This document shows, piece by piece, positions 9,022-16,894 of a DNA stretch of 47,841 nucleotides. Position 1 is the first letter of the stretch; the number at the start of each line of letters is the position of its first letter. The translations under genes were made by a program, and so were the position numbers. The stretch is from an uncultured Catenibacterium sp. (GTDB lineage: Bacteria; Bacillota_I; Bacilli_A; Erysipelotrichales; Coprobacillaceae), in contig NZ_UQGV01000004.1 in NCBI RefSeq assembly GCF_900540665.1, positions 1 to 47,841 of the forward strand, read 5' to 3'. The notes below the pieces were generated by a model. It ran no database searches. It was not told where the DNA came from and saw only the letters and a program-made list of their open reading frames with translations.

Positions 9022-9098
9022 GTCTACGTAGCTCAGCTGGATAGAGCACACGCCTTCTAAGCGTGCGGTCATGGGTTCGAATCCCTTCGTGGACGCCA
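9022..9098 (+). tRNA. tRNA-Arg (anticodon UCU), copy 2
   Basis: 77 nt including CCA, with the anticodon loop CTTCTAA. The sequence is identical to the minus-strand tRNA at 3622-3698. The shared block extends through part of the leader and promoter, while the terminators differ. Confidence 0.97.
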
Positions 9099-9108
9099 TC
9101 TAACAATC

Positions 9109-9133
9109 ACCTCGGTTCATCCGAGGTTTTTTT
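9109..9133 (+). terminator. Terminator of tRNA-Arg copy 2
   Basis: ACCTCGG-TTCAT-CCGAGGT hairpin followed by a T7 run. Confidence 0.9.
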
Positions 9134-9252
9134 GTGCATCATTTTAAAAAAGAAATTATTTATAACACCTTATTATAGGCATTATGAGCAGTATCTTACG
9201 AGAAATAATTATCAAAATCCTTTATAATCATAGATGTAGAAAGGAATTGGTG

Positions 9253-9753
9253 ATGAATATGTTAAAAAATGAACACTCTTTATATCGTTTGATGAATATT
9301 TATATGAATGATTCCCTTGCCGGAATTCGTTTCTTTTATAATATTAAATGGCCAGAAGGCTATCATTGTGAGGAATGTGGCTGTTCTCATTATATATATG
9401 ATCAGGAAAACAGATGCTTCATATGTGCAAAGTGCGGCCATAAAGAAGATCTACTCGCACATACTGTTTTTTCTGAATGTCTAGATAATCCAAATTCACT
9501 TATCTTAGGATTATATTTATGTTTGACAAGTAAACGAAGAGTCAGTCAAAAGGAACTCGCTCAGCTCGTAACCATTCCGGTTAAGAGTGCAGCAATCTTG
9601 ATTAAAAATACTGAAATGATAGATGAATGTAATATTAAGGAAGAAATTATTAAAAAGATGTTTGAAAATAGTGAAAGTCCCTTATTAAAAAATGTATCTT
9701 ATACTAAAAACAATCAGTCAAATCGTGCTATAATACCTACGAAAGCAGGGTGA
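9253..9753 (+). CDS. Transposase-like zinc-ribbon protein, no DDE domain
   Basis: About 166 residues. The centre resembles the N-terminal zinc ribbon of IS1595-type transposases: RFFYNIKWPEGYHCEECG, then CFICAKCGHKEDLLAHTVF, then a helical stretch (LGLYLCLTSKRRVSQKELAQL) like the segment that normally leads into a helix-turn-helix. The two CxxC pairs are intact. The catalytic DDE domain is absent: after about 35 further residues the gene simply ends. I prefer ATG 9253, preceded by AAGGA at 9241-9245, over the in-frame ATG at 9184, which lacks a ribosome site. The frame has no stops or shifts, so it looks like a maintained small gene. It may be a domesticated transposase fragment or a clean truncation. 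A DNA-binding role is inference. Confidence 0.55.
   Translation: MNMLKNEHSLYRLMNIYMNDSLAGIRFFYNIKWPEGYHCEECGCSHYIYDQENRCFICAKCGHKEDLLAHTVFSECLDNPNSLILGLYLCLTSKRRVSQKELAQLVTIPVKSAAILIKNTEMIDECNIKEEIIKKMFENSESPLLKNVSYTKNNQSNRAIIPTKAG
9726..9734 (+). promoter_or_regulatory. Extended -10 promoter of the small DUF3592-like gene
   Basis: TGCTATAAT, an extended -10 element, lies inside the end of the zinc-ribbon gene, 24 nt before the next start codon. No good -35 is seen. Confidence 0.5.
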
Positions 9754-9758
9754 TTAGT

Positions 9759-10016
9759 ATGACAGAAACAACTGGTTCAATCATTAATATAGTTAATACA
9801 GGTCAAACAATTACATTAACCGTAAAATATATGGTCGATCATCATGTATATGCCTTTAAGGAGGAAGCCGTTTTAAAACCAGCAAAACAATTACTTTTGT
9901 TTAAGTCAAAAAGAAAAGTACCTGTATTAGGTACTTTAAGAGTAGGGCAGGACGTTGCTGTCTATTATGATGAAAAACATCCAAGTACTGCTTATCTAAA
10001 AGATAACATCAAATAG
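9759..10016 (+). CDS. Small DUF3592-like protein
   Basis: 85 residues. It has no obvious membrane helix. The pattern of beta strands (ITLTVKYMVDHHVYAF), followed by LGTLRVGQDVAVYYDEKHPSTAYL, resembles the extracytoplasmic beta domain of DUF3592 proteins (G..V.V.YDP..P..A). The start at ATG 9759 follows AGGGTGATTAGT; the in-frame GTG at 9750 lies inside this ribosome site and overlaps the previous stop codon. An extended -10 element just upstream suggests its own transcription. The 3' end runs 8 nt into the convergent membrane-protein gene. Function unknown. Confidence 0.6.
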   Translation: MTETTGSIINIVNTGQTITLTVKYMVDHHVYAFKEEAVLKPAKQLLLFKSKRKVPVLGTLRVGQDVAVYYDEKHPSTAYLKDNIK

Positions 10017-10509
10017 AGCGTTTATAAGCCTCTAAGAAGATGATAAAGGATAAAAAGGCAAGCCATTCAAATAGGCCTGTAATATCTGCAAGAAAGCATA
10101 GTACAGTTGTCAACATGATACATAATGACATCAACAGCTGTAATAATTTGTAAGCTAAGTATGTATTGGTTTGATGTAAGTCATAGAGAATCATCGCAAG
10201 GGTGATGACCACAAATACGAGTCCAATAAAACCGGCATAAGTATGACATTCTGAAAAAAAATCATGACTTGATCTTTTAAATGGCATAAATAAACTGGCT
10301 ATAAGACAGATTCCTGATATATGGACAAGTGCTTTGCGTTTGGTTATCTTATAGAGCTGATACCAATAATACATCAAAAATACAAAAAAGAAGCACTGCA
10401 TTGGATAATGATATTGTGGCATGCTCATGACACCCGAAAGATTATTACGTATTGGATTGAGTCTTGTCGCAAAATAGGCAAGTATTGTAAGAAAAATGAT
10501 GTGTACCAT
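10009..10509 (-). CDS. Uncharacterised multi-pass membrane protein
   Basis: About 166 residues with five to six hydrophobic helices, short loops and a final KRSI tail. The only conserved-looking feature is SSHDFFSECHTYAGFIGL, whose H..G spacing recalls DUF998-like and related small membrane families, but I do not recognise the family firmly. I start at the ATG at 10509 because AGGAGG precedes it at ideal spacing on the minus strand; an upstream in-frame ATG at 10620 would overlap the rnj start. A TATAAT box (10526-10531, minus strand) lies just upstream. It is divergent from the RNase J gene and converges with the small DUF3592-like gene. Confidence 0.6.
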   Translation of the reverse strand: MVHIIFLTILAYFATRLNPIRNNLSGVMSMPQYHYPMQCFFFVFLMYYWYQLYKITKRKALVHISGICLIASLFMPFKRSSHDFFSECHTYAGFIGLVFVVITLAMILYDLHQTNTYLAYKLLQLLMSLCIMLTTVLCFLADITGLFEWLAFLSFIIFLEAYKRSI

Positions 10510-10542
10510 AAAAACCTCCTGCTTCATTATAACGGCTTCTAT

Positions 10543-10571
10543 TTGAGAAGAGTAGAAAGATATGCTAAAAT
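10543..10571 (+). promoter_or_regulatory. Promoter of the RNase J2-like gene
   Basis: -35 TTGAGA (10543-10548), 17-bp spacer, -10 TAAAAT (10566-10571) with an extended TGC. Confidence 0.75.
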
Positions 10572-10611
10572 ATATTAAATGTGATAGGTTGAACATATTG
10601 AAAGGAGTATT

Positions 10612-12309
10612 ATGAAACACAATAATGTTAAAATCATGCCTCTAGGTGGTCAAGCTGAAGTAGGCAAGAGTATGTACAGTATAGAAGTTAATGGAAAGAT
10701 CTTCATCATTGATGCTGGTTATCGTTTCCCGGATTTGGATAAACTTGGTGTTGATATTATCATTCCAAGTTTTGATTATTTAATTGAAAGAAAGAAGGAT
10801 ATTGTTGCTATTATTATTACACATGCACACAATGATGTAATGGCTGCACTTCCTTACTTATTGAATGCAATTCAGGGTGTTCCTGTCTATGCACCTAGTT
10901 TAACAGCAGATTTAATTGAGATGATGATTGATCATTATCAGAGACATCAGAAGAAGAATCTTCATATGGAATTGATTCGTGTAAGACGTGATGATTCTAT
11001 TAAGATTGCAGGTATTCCAGTAGAATTCTTCCCTGAAACACATTCTATTCCAGGAAGTGTTGGTGTAGCTATCTGGACACCTGATGGATATGTTGTTTAT
11101 GGTGGAGAATTTATTATTGATTTTGGTTCTCCTGAAGGATTTAGATGTAATATCCAAAAGATGATGGAAATTGGTAAGAAGGGCGTACTTGCCTTAATGG
11201 TTGAATCTTCAGGAGCAAGTAATCCTGGTTATACTTCACCAAATCATAAGCTTACAAATAAGATTGAATCCATGTTTGAAGATGCATCTGGTAGAATTAT
11301 TATTTCTTCTTATGCCCAGAATGTCTTTAGAACAAAAGAAATTGTAGAACTCACCAAAAAGTATCATCGTCAGATTGTCTTCTATGGACGTGATAAATAT
11401 GATCAGACAAATAGTATTCTTCGTCTAGAAAGAACAACACATAAGCCTGTTATTACTGTTCCAAGTAAATATCTTGGTAAGAAAGAAAATGTTGGTATTC
11501 CTGCTAAGGATTCAAGTTATGTTATTCTTTTAAGTGGTGCACCTAATACTATTTATAGTGATATTTGTGATATTCTTGATGGTGGCGATGAATTATTAAA
11601 GATCAGAGAAGGCGATACATTTATTGTTGCTTCTCCGGTACTACCTGGTACAGAAAAGATTGCGAATAAGGCTCAGAATGATTTATTCAGAACACCTGCC
11701 GATGTTCATATTCTTAAAAATAAACAATTACCTTCAATGCATGCATCTATTGAAGACATTAAAGTATTCATTCAGTTATTTAACCCTAAGTATTATGTAC
11801 CAATTAAAGGTGAATACCGTCGTTTTGTAGCCAATGCACATATTGCAAATGAAATGGGTATTGATAATGACCATATTGTGATTTTGGATAATGGTGAAAA
11901 GTGTACTTTCGAAAATGGACAGCTTGAAGAAGGTAGAGAAGTTATTGAAATCGAAGATGTCATGATTGATGGTATCGGCGTTGGTGATGTTGGTGAAAAG
12001 GTTATTGATGACCGTATTCAGTTATCTAATGATGGTATTGTTGTTGTAGGTGTCACTATTGATTCACGTACAAAAGAAATTATTGCCCAGACAGACTGTC
12101 AGACTCGAGGATTTGTTTATTTAAAAGATTCTGGTTATGTCATTAAAGAAATCATTAACGTCTGTGAAGGAGTTGTCTCTAAATTGAAAGATGATCCTCA
12201 AATGGATGTTCAAGATATACGTAATGAGATGAAAGAACTATCTATGCGTTATATTATGAAAGAAACAGGGAAAAAACCTGTATTTATTGGTGTTGTAGTA
12301 GAAATCTAA
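10612..12309 (+). CDS. rnjB: RNase J2-like metallo-beta-lactamase/beta-CASP ribonuclease with lost metal ligands
   Basis: 565 residues in the full RNase J layout: beta-lactamase core, beta-CASP insert, and a C-terminal domain. The canonical HxHxDH motif reads HAHNDV at 71-76, so the last His is Val. His144 (THSIP) is kept. The Asp of TGDFK is Glu166 in GGEF. His377 is present, but the usual SGH context reads PSMHAS. RNase J2 of Bacillus also lacks part of the first motif and acts mainly as partner of RNase J1. This protein is probably a non-catalytic or weakly active J2-type subunit of the RNA decay machinery. The location just before ftsK/spoIIIE matches rnjB of B. subtilis, which lies close to spoIIIE. 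Ribosome site GAAAGGAG. Catalytic status is inference. Confidence 0.85.
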   Translation: MKHNNVKIMPLGGQAEVGKSMYSIEVNGKIFIIDAGYRFPDLDKLGVDIIIPSFDYLIERKKDIVAIIITHAHNDVMAALPYLLNAIQGVPVYAPSLTADLIEMMIDHYQRHQKKNLHMELIRVRRDDSIKIAGIPVEFFPETHSIPGSVGVAIWTPDGYVVYGGEFIIDFGSPEGFRCNIQKMMEIGKKGVLALMVESSGASNPGYTSPNHKLTNKIESMFEDASGRIIISSYAQNVFRTKEIVELTKKYHRQIVFYGRDKYDQTNSILRLERTTHKPVITVPSKYLGKKENVGIPAKDSSYVILLSGAPNTIYSDICDILDGGDELLKIREGDTFIVASPVLPGTEKIANKAQNDLFRTPADVHILKNKQLPSMHASIEDIKVFIQLFNPKYYVPIKGEYRRFVANAHIANEMGIDNDHIVILDNGEKCTFENGQLEEGREVIEIEDVMIDGIGVGDVGEKVIDDRIQLSNDGIVVVGVTIDSRTKEIIAQTDCQTRGFVYLKDSGYVIKEIINVCEGVVSKLKDDPQMDVQDIRNEMKELSMRYIMKETGKKPVFIGVVVEI

Positions 12310-12331
12310 GCAGGATTAAATCCTGCTTTTT
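12309..12331 (+). terminator. Terminator of the RNase J2-like gene
   Basis: AGCAGGA-TTAAA-TCCTGCT stem plus T5, beginning at the stop codon. Confidence 0.9.
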
Positions 12332-12355
12332 ACAACTATGGAAGGGAGTGAGAAT

Positions 12356-14587
12356 ATGGCTGAAAAGAAAACAAAAAAGCCTAAAAAAGCACCTGTATCA
12401 AAACAGCCAAAAAAAGAGGAAAATAAATCTAACAAGATAAAAACAAGACTAATTGCTTTGTTTTTATTATTTATATTCTTTATAAGCATATGTCAATTAG
12501 GAATCGTAGGAAAATTCTTCCATACACTCATGGTTTATATTTTTGGCAGTATGATGATTTATCCAATTCTTATCATACTTTCTATTATATCTGCTTATTT
12601 TGTTGTTAAGGGTGAGTCACCTAAATGGAAGGGACCTCAGGCAGTAGGACTCATTATGATGATTATTGGGATCCTGCTTATTTGTACCTATGCAGGTAAT
12701 ATACATTCAACAGGTAGTATGAATAATTATATAAAGCACGATGGTGTGACAAGCGGGGGGCTCATTGGATCAGTATTATATGCTCCTTTAAGCACTTTAT
12801 TTTCTCCTATTGGGACTCTTGTTTTTGGCATTATTTTACTGCTAGCTGGTCTTGTATTATTCTCTAGTAAGTATATTCATCAATACAAGATAAAGCAGAA
12901 TGAAAAGGAAGCACAAAATGCAGTAGAAGTATTTGAAAATAAGAAAGAGAAAACTAAAATCAAAGATTTCTTTGCCCCTAAGCAGAAAGAAAAGGGATTC
13001 TTCCCTGAAAAGGTATTTGAAGAGAAAGAACCTTTAAAAGAACCAGATATTGTCCTTACTTTCAATCAAAAGAGCATGCGTCTTGATATTGAGAAGAAGA
13101 AATCTAAAAAGAAGGAATACAAGGACGGTGTTTATCAGCTTCCTTCATTTGATTTATTGAATCCTATTCGTAATACTGGCAACTTATCAGAAGAAGCCAA
13201 ACATGCAAAAAGTACGGGCAAGATTCTTGAAAACATGTTTGAAGAATTTGGTGTCAATGCGAATGTAGTACATCTCTATATTGGACCAACTGTTACTAAA
13301 TTTGAAATCAAGCTAGAAGCAGGAACACGTGTCAATCGAATATTACAGTTACAGGATGATATTCAGCTCGCTTTAGCTGCAAAAGAAATCAGAATTGAAG
13401 CACCTATTCCAGGTAAACCTTATGTAGGTATCGAAGTTCCTAATAAAACAGCAGCTATGGTTCCATTTAATGAAGTCTATCAGCTTTCTATGCGTGATCA
13501 TACATGGGATAATAAGTTAGCTGTTCCTCTAGGTAAAGATGTCTCTGGTAATTTGATTGTCGCAGAACTCAATAAGATGCCTCATTTACTTATTGCAGGT
13601 GCAACTGGTTCGGGTAAATCTGTCTGTGTAAATTCTATTATTACTTCTATTCTTATGAAAGCAACACCAGATGAAGTAAGACTTATTCTTGTTGACCCTA
13701 AAAAGGTTGAATTATCTAACTATAATGGTGTACCTCATTTATTGTCTCCTGTTGTTACTGATCCTAAAAAGGCAGCTGGCGTTTTACAGCAGGTTGTTGC
13801 AGAAATGGAAAGACGTTATGAAGTCTTTGCGGATAATGGACAACGTAATATGGAGTCTTATAACATCTATGCAAAGACATTTAATGAAAAAGCCAAAGAA
13901 GAAGATAAAAAAGAAATCATGCCTTATCATGTTGTCATCCTAGATGAAGTAGCTGATTTAATGATGGTTGCCTCTAAAACTGTTGAAGACTGTATCATGC
14001 GTATTTCACAGATGGCTCGTGCGGCAGGTATTCATTTGATTGTCGCTACACAAAGACCATCTACTGATATTATTACTGGTGTTATCAAGGCTAATATCCC
14101 ATCACGTATTGCCTTTGCAGTGTCATCAAGCGTTGATTCACGTACAATATTAGATGCAACAGGAGCAGAAAAACTCCTAGGAAAAGGGGATATGTTATTT
14201 AGTCCAATGGGTTCAAGTTCACCCGTGCGTGTACAAGGGGCCTTTGTTGCTGATGAAGAAGTGAGTCGTGTTGTTGAATTTGTTTCTAAACAGATGGAGG
14301 CAAATTATGATGAAAGCTATGTAAATGCAAAAGAAGTCTCTAATAGTGGATCTTCAGTCAATGACTCATTAGAAGATACAGATGAAGAATATGAAGAATG
14401 CCGTGAGTTTGTCATTAAAGAACAGCGTGCAAGTACTTCCTTATTACAAAGAAGATTCAGAATAGGCTACAACAAAGCAGCACGTATTATGGATCAGTTA
14501 GAAGAAAATGGTGTTATAGGACCACAAATAGGTTCTAAACCAAGAGAAGTGTATATTCGTGGCTATAGTGAAGAAGAAGATATCTAA
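12356..14587 (+). CDS. ftsK: DNA translocase FtsK/SpoIIIE
   Basis: About 743 residues. A short Lys/Pro-rich cytoplasmic tail precedes four membrane helices (about 25-180), a charged linker, the RecA-like motor with Walker A GATGSGKS (415-422) and Walker B VVILDEVADLMM near 527, the family signature ATQRPSTDIITGVIKANIPSRIAF, and a C-terminal winged-helix gamma domain (STSLLQRRFRIGYNKAARIMDQLEENG) that reads polar DNA motifs. It pumps chromosomes across the division or sporulation septum. The start at 12356 follows GGGAGTG; the ATG at 12338 lies upstream of that site. It sits between rnj and the nucleoside importer, an order also known from Bacillus relatives. Confidence 0.95.
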   Translation: MAEKKTKKPKKAPVSKQPKKEENKSNKIKTRLIALFLLFIFFISICQLGIVGKFFHTLMVYIFGSMMIYPILIILSIISAYFVVKGESPKWKGPQAVGLIMMIIGILLICTYAGNIHSTGSMNNYIKHDGVTSGGLIGSVLYAPLSTLFSPIGTLVFGIILLLAGLVLFSSKYIHQYKIKQNEKEAQNAVEVFENKKEKTKIKDFFAPKQKEKGFFPEKVFEEKEPLKEPDIVLTFNQKSMRLDIEKKKSKKKEYKDGVYQLPSFDLLNPIRNTGNLSEEAKHAKSTGKILENMFEEFGVNANVVHLYIGPTVTKFEIKLEAGTRVNRILQLQDDIQLALAAKEIRIEAPIPGKPYVGIEVPNKTAAMVPFNEVYQLSMRDHTWDNKLAVPLGKDVSGNLIVAELNKMPHLLIAGATGSGKSVCVNSIITSILMKATPDEVRLILVDPKKVELSNYNGVPHLLSPVVTDPKKAAGVLQQVVAEMERRYEVFADNGQRNMESYNIYAKTFNEKAKEEDKKEIMPYHVVILDEVADLMMVASKTVEDCIMRISQMARAAGIHLIVATQRPSTDIITGVIKANIPSRIAFAVSSSVDSRTILDATGAEKLLGKGDMLFSPMGSSSPVRVQGAFVADEEVSRVVEFVSKQMEANYDESYVNAKEVSNSGSSVNDSLEDTDEEYEECREFVIKEQRASTSLLQRRFRIGYNKAARIMDQLEENGVIGPQIGSKPREVYIRGYSEEEDI

Positions 14588-14602
14588 AATATCTTCTTTT
14601 TT
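14574..14602 (+). terminator. Terminator overlapping the ftsK stop codon
   Basis: AAGAAGATAT-CTAAA-ATATCTTCTT, a perfect 10-bp stem followed by T4. The left arm encodes the last residues of FtsK. Confidence 0.85.
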
Positions 14603-14615
14603 GATTAATTAAGCG

Positions 14616-14651
14616 TTAACACTTTATAAAGTAGCAATAAAGTGTTAAAAT
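14616..14651 (+). promoter_or_regulatory. Promoter and 33-bp operator dyad of the BMP lipoprotein gene
   Basis: A perfect 12-bp inverted repeat, TTAACACTTTAT (14616-14627) and ATAAAGTGTTAA (14637-14648), is separated by 9 nt. It covers a weak -35 TTTATA (14623-14628) and overlaps the -10 TAAAAT (14646-14651, 17-bp spacer). This is the layout of a repressor operator. A related TAAAGTG site occurs at the ABC ATPase promoter (16930-16945). Confidence 0.6.
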
Positions 14652-14682
14652 CATTGTATATCAAAAGGAGGAATTGAATAAT

Positions 14683-15780
14683 ATGAAAAAGCTTATGGCA
14701 TCTGCTGTAGTACTTTCAATGGTACTCGTTGGCTGCGGTTCAGGTTCAGGTAAAGAATCTAAAAAACCAGAAATCGCTTTAGTCACTGACTCTGGAGGAA
14801 TTAACGATAAGTCGTTCAACCAGTCAGCTTGGGAAGCGGTAAAAGAGTATGGAACTAAGAATGATAAGGGTTATAAATATTATAAGCCTGCTTCATTCGA
14901 TACTGCTGGTTATAAAGATCAGATCAAGAACGCTGTTGACAATGGTGCAAAAGTCGTTGTTTTACCAGGATTCAAATTTGCTGCTGCATTAGGAACTATT
15001 CAGAATGAAAAAAAATACAAGGATGTTAAGTTCGTTGCAATTGACTTCACACCTACTGATGAAAAAGACAATCCTGTCGACATTGCGAAAAATGTTTACT
15101 GTGCAACTTATAAGGAACAGCAGCCAGGTTATTTAGCTGGTTACGCTGCTGTAAAAGATGGCTACACAAAGATTGGTTTCATGGGTGGTATGGCACTTCC
15201 TGCAGTAATTAACTATGGTTATGGTTTCTTACAGGGTGCTAACGATGCTGCAAAGGAAATGAAGGTAAACGTTAGTGCAAAGTATACTTACGTTAACAAC
15301 TTCAATGAATCTCCAGAAATCAAGACTAAAGCAACTGGATGGTATAATAGCGGAACTGAAGTTATCTTCTCTTGTGGTGGTCAGATTTGTAACTCTGTCT
15401 TCGCAGCTGCAGAAGATACTAACAAAAAGTCTATTGGTGTAGATAGTGACCAGAAAGATGATTCTAAGACTGTTATCACTTCAGCAATGAAAGGTGTTAA
15501 ACAGACTGTATTTGATGAAATCACTAATGCTTACAACGATAAGTTTGAAGGTGGCGCTCATCTATTAGGTGCAGAAGATAACTATGTTGGACTTTCATCT
15601 GATTTCTCAAGATTAAAGAAGTTCAAGAAAGCTGATTACGATAAAGTATTCAAAGAAGTAAAAGATGGAAAGATTAAGATCTTAACTAATGCGGATGTAG
15701 ATCCAAATGCAAAAGGTGATCCAAATACAAAAGTATTAAAGGATACTTTAACTAACGTAACAGTATCTTACGAAAACTAA
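14683..15780 (+). CDS. BMP-family substrate-binding lipoprotein of a nucleoside ABC importer
   Basis: 365 residues. A lipoprotein signal peptide ends at lipobox LVGC with Cys18, followed by a Ser/Gly linker. The mature protein carries BMP/PnrA signatures: ALVTDSGGINDKSFNQSAWE, PGYLAGYAA, GFMGGMALPAVINYGYGFLQG, and VDSDQKDDSKTVITSAMKG. Members bind purine nucleosides outside the membrane and deliver them to a RbsA-like ABC importer. That importer lies 1.2 kb downstream. ATG 14683 is chosen after AAAGGAGG; the in-frame TTG at 14674 is too close to the site. It is controlled from its own promoter with a long operator-like dyad and ends at a strong terminator, so it is transcribed apart from the ATPase and permeases. 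Confidence 0.93.
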   Translation: MKKLMASAVVLSMVLVGCGSGSGKESKKPEIALVTDSGGINDKSFNQSAWEAVKEYGTKNDKGYKYYKPASFDTAGYKDQIKNAVDNGAKVVVLPGFKFAAALGTIQNEKKYKDVKFVAIDFTPTDEKDNPVDIAKNVYCATYKEQQPGYLAGYAAVKDGYTKIGFMGGMALPAVINYGYGFLQGANDAAKEMKVNVSAKYTYVNNFNESPEIKTKATGWYNSGTEVIFSCGGQICNSVFAAAEDTNKKSIGVDSDQKDDSKTVITSAMKGVKQTVFDEITNAYNDKFEGGAHLLGAEDNYVGLSSDFSRLKKFKKADYDKVFKEVKDGKIKILTNADVDPNAKGDPNTKVLKDTLTNVTVSYEN

Positions 15781-15790
15781 ATATAACCTA

Positions 15791-15817
15791 TAAAAGTGGC
15801 TTTTTAGCCACTTTTTT
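15791..15817 (+). terminator. Terminator of the BMP lipoprotein gene
   Basis: AAAAGTGGC-TTTTTA-GCCACTTTTTT hairpin with a T tract. Confidence 0.92.
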
Positions 15818-16257
15818 ATGTATGTTCATATTGTTATGTTGAGAGATGTATTAAAGAATGAATAAAAAAAGCCCCTTTTTAAATCTCTTAAAAAAGAAGC
15901 AGCAATTAGATCAAAACATGGAAAATTGTAGTTTTTAAAATCAGTATCCAATAATGGTGTCAATTTATTATGATACATTTTTAATTGTATAAAAGTAGGG
16001 GGTAAAGACACATGTCTAATAATATAAGCATACAACCTCCTACGAAACAGTTACATTATCCCCTATAAGAACACAGATCAATGGGTTCCTATAAAATACA
16101 TATATTCAATATCGAGACGTAAAGGGAAGTCTGAAATCCTTGTCATGAGAGAACTGTGGGGACTGCTACATATAGAAAAGTAACTTAAAGGTCTTTTATC
16201 AGTAATTATGTAAAATATATTTTATAACATATTTAAGATGCCATACGGTGGTGAACT
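15818..16257 (+). other. Non-coding, apparently decayed DNA
   Basis: No intact gene is seen on either strand. Two coding-like scraps remain on the plus strand: a 26-codon stretch from ATG 15859 (MNKKSPFLNLLKKKQQLDQN...) and an open stretch at about 16028-16183 (NSYIIPYKNTDQW..., SISRRKGKSEILVMRELWG). Neither has a start with a good ribosome site and I recognise no family. With the pseudogenes that follow, this reads as old gene debris. Confidence 0.4.
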
Positions 16258-16455
16258 ATGAATTATAAAGAAATGCGAATGGGATTAAAACAATTTCTAC
16301 TACCTAAGAATATTATTACAAACAAACGAGAGTTTGTAGATGGAATTCTAAGCTTAGTAGTTCATGAGGATGACTTAGAAATCATGTGTGATTAAATTGA
16401 TGAATATCCTGATGCAACAGAAATAATATGTAACGCATTGGATTTGATTATTTAA
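16258..16455 (+). pseudogene. Degraded small gene with in-frame stops
   Basis: From ATG 16258, preceded by GGTGGTGA, the frame encodes MNYKEMRMGLKQFLLPKN and onward to EDDLEIMCD, then TAA at 16393-16395. It continues in the same frame with IDEYPDATEIICNALDLII before TAA at 16453-16455, and protein-like codons persist a little further to about 16485. Continuity of plausible protein across the stops is the evidence for decay. I do not recognise the parent family; the parent would be a small acidic helical protein of roughly 65-75 residues. Confidence 0.5.
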
Positions 16456-16505
16456 AGAACTAAACCAGAAAGAGTCATTCGCTAGAATGTTAAAAGGACT
16501 AAAGC

Positions 16506-16679
16506 TTATATGCTCTGGTCCTTATTTGCTTTGTCAATAACTGCTTCCGTAGATTGTCTAAAAACAGCTGATGGCTTAATTTTAAGTTTTTCAAACGATT
16601 CTCTGAACTCTGTAATAAACTTAGTCTTATCACTCACTCTTACTGTTTTCACATTACTTTTTAATCAAATTTCTACCAT
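16506..16679 (-). pseudogene. Remnant of a small ribbon-helix-helix/antitoxin-like gene
   Basis: On the minus strand, ATG 16679 reads MVEI, then TGA at codon 5, then continues in frame through KTVRVSDKTKFITEF and PSAVFRQSTEAVIDKANK to TAA at 16506. The portion from GTG 16652 is an open 48-codon frame. A short strand (KTVRVSD) followed by two helices resembles small ribbon-helix-helix proteins such as RelB/DinJ-type antitoxins, but the match is loose. No ribosome site is evident. It could be a short functional gene from GTG 16652, but the decayed surroundings argue for a remnant. Confidence 0.4.
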
Positions 16680-16689
16680 ATTGATTTAC

Positions 16690-16894
16690 TTAAAAAATTA
16701 ATTTTAAAACAATAAGAATTAAAACAATAAGAGATGCAATCTGAACGATTGTGGTAGTATCTTTTAATACCCTGTTTAATTTTTTTATTTAAGTCATACC
16801 CTCCCATACCAAACTCTATCATATTAATATTATTTTACATATGGACATTAATATAATCAATCCAATCTCTTATCAAATTTCTTATTTTGTACAT
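16690..16894 (-). pseudogene. Remnant of a small single-helix membrane protein gene
   Basis: On the minus strand, ATG 16894 reads MYKIRNLIRDWIDYINVHM and a stop, continues in frame with MIEFGMGGYDLNKKIKQ, and then, after a one-base shift at a GGG run, VLKDTTTIVQIASLIVLILI and a few more residues to TAA at 16690. The last part is a clear transmembrane helix. Joining the two frames gives a plausible protein of about 65 residues with one stop and one frameshift. The family is not recognised. Confidence 0.4.

Noticed and set aside
9171..9192. Third copy of the tRNA promoter/leader (TATTAT...ATGAGCAGT)
   Set aside because: The match to the tRNA leader is short, interrupted by inserted bases and has no good -35 or tRNA after it. 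It may be a scrap of duplication or chance.
15826..16035. 69-codon minus-strand frame in the decayed interval
   Set aside because: No ribosome site, no recognisable family and no conserved-looking motif. I treat it as chance in a pseudogene-rich region.
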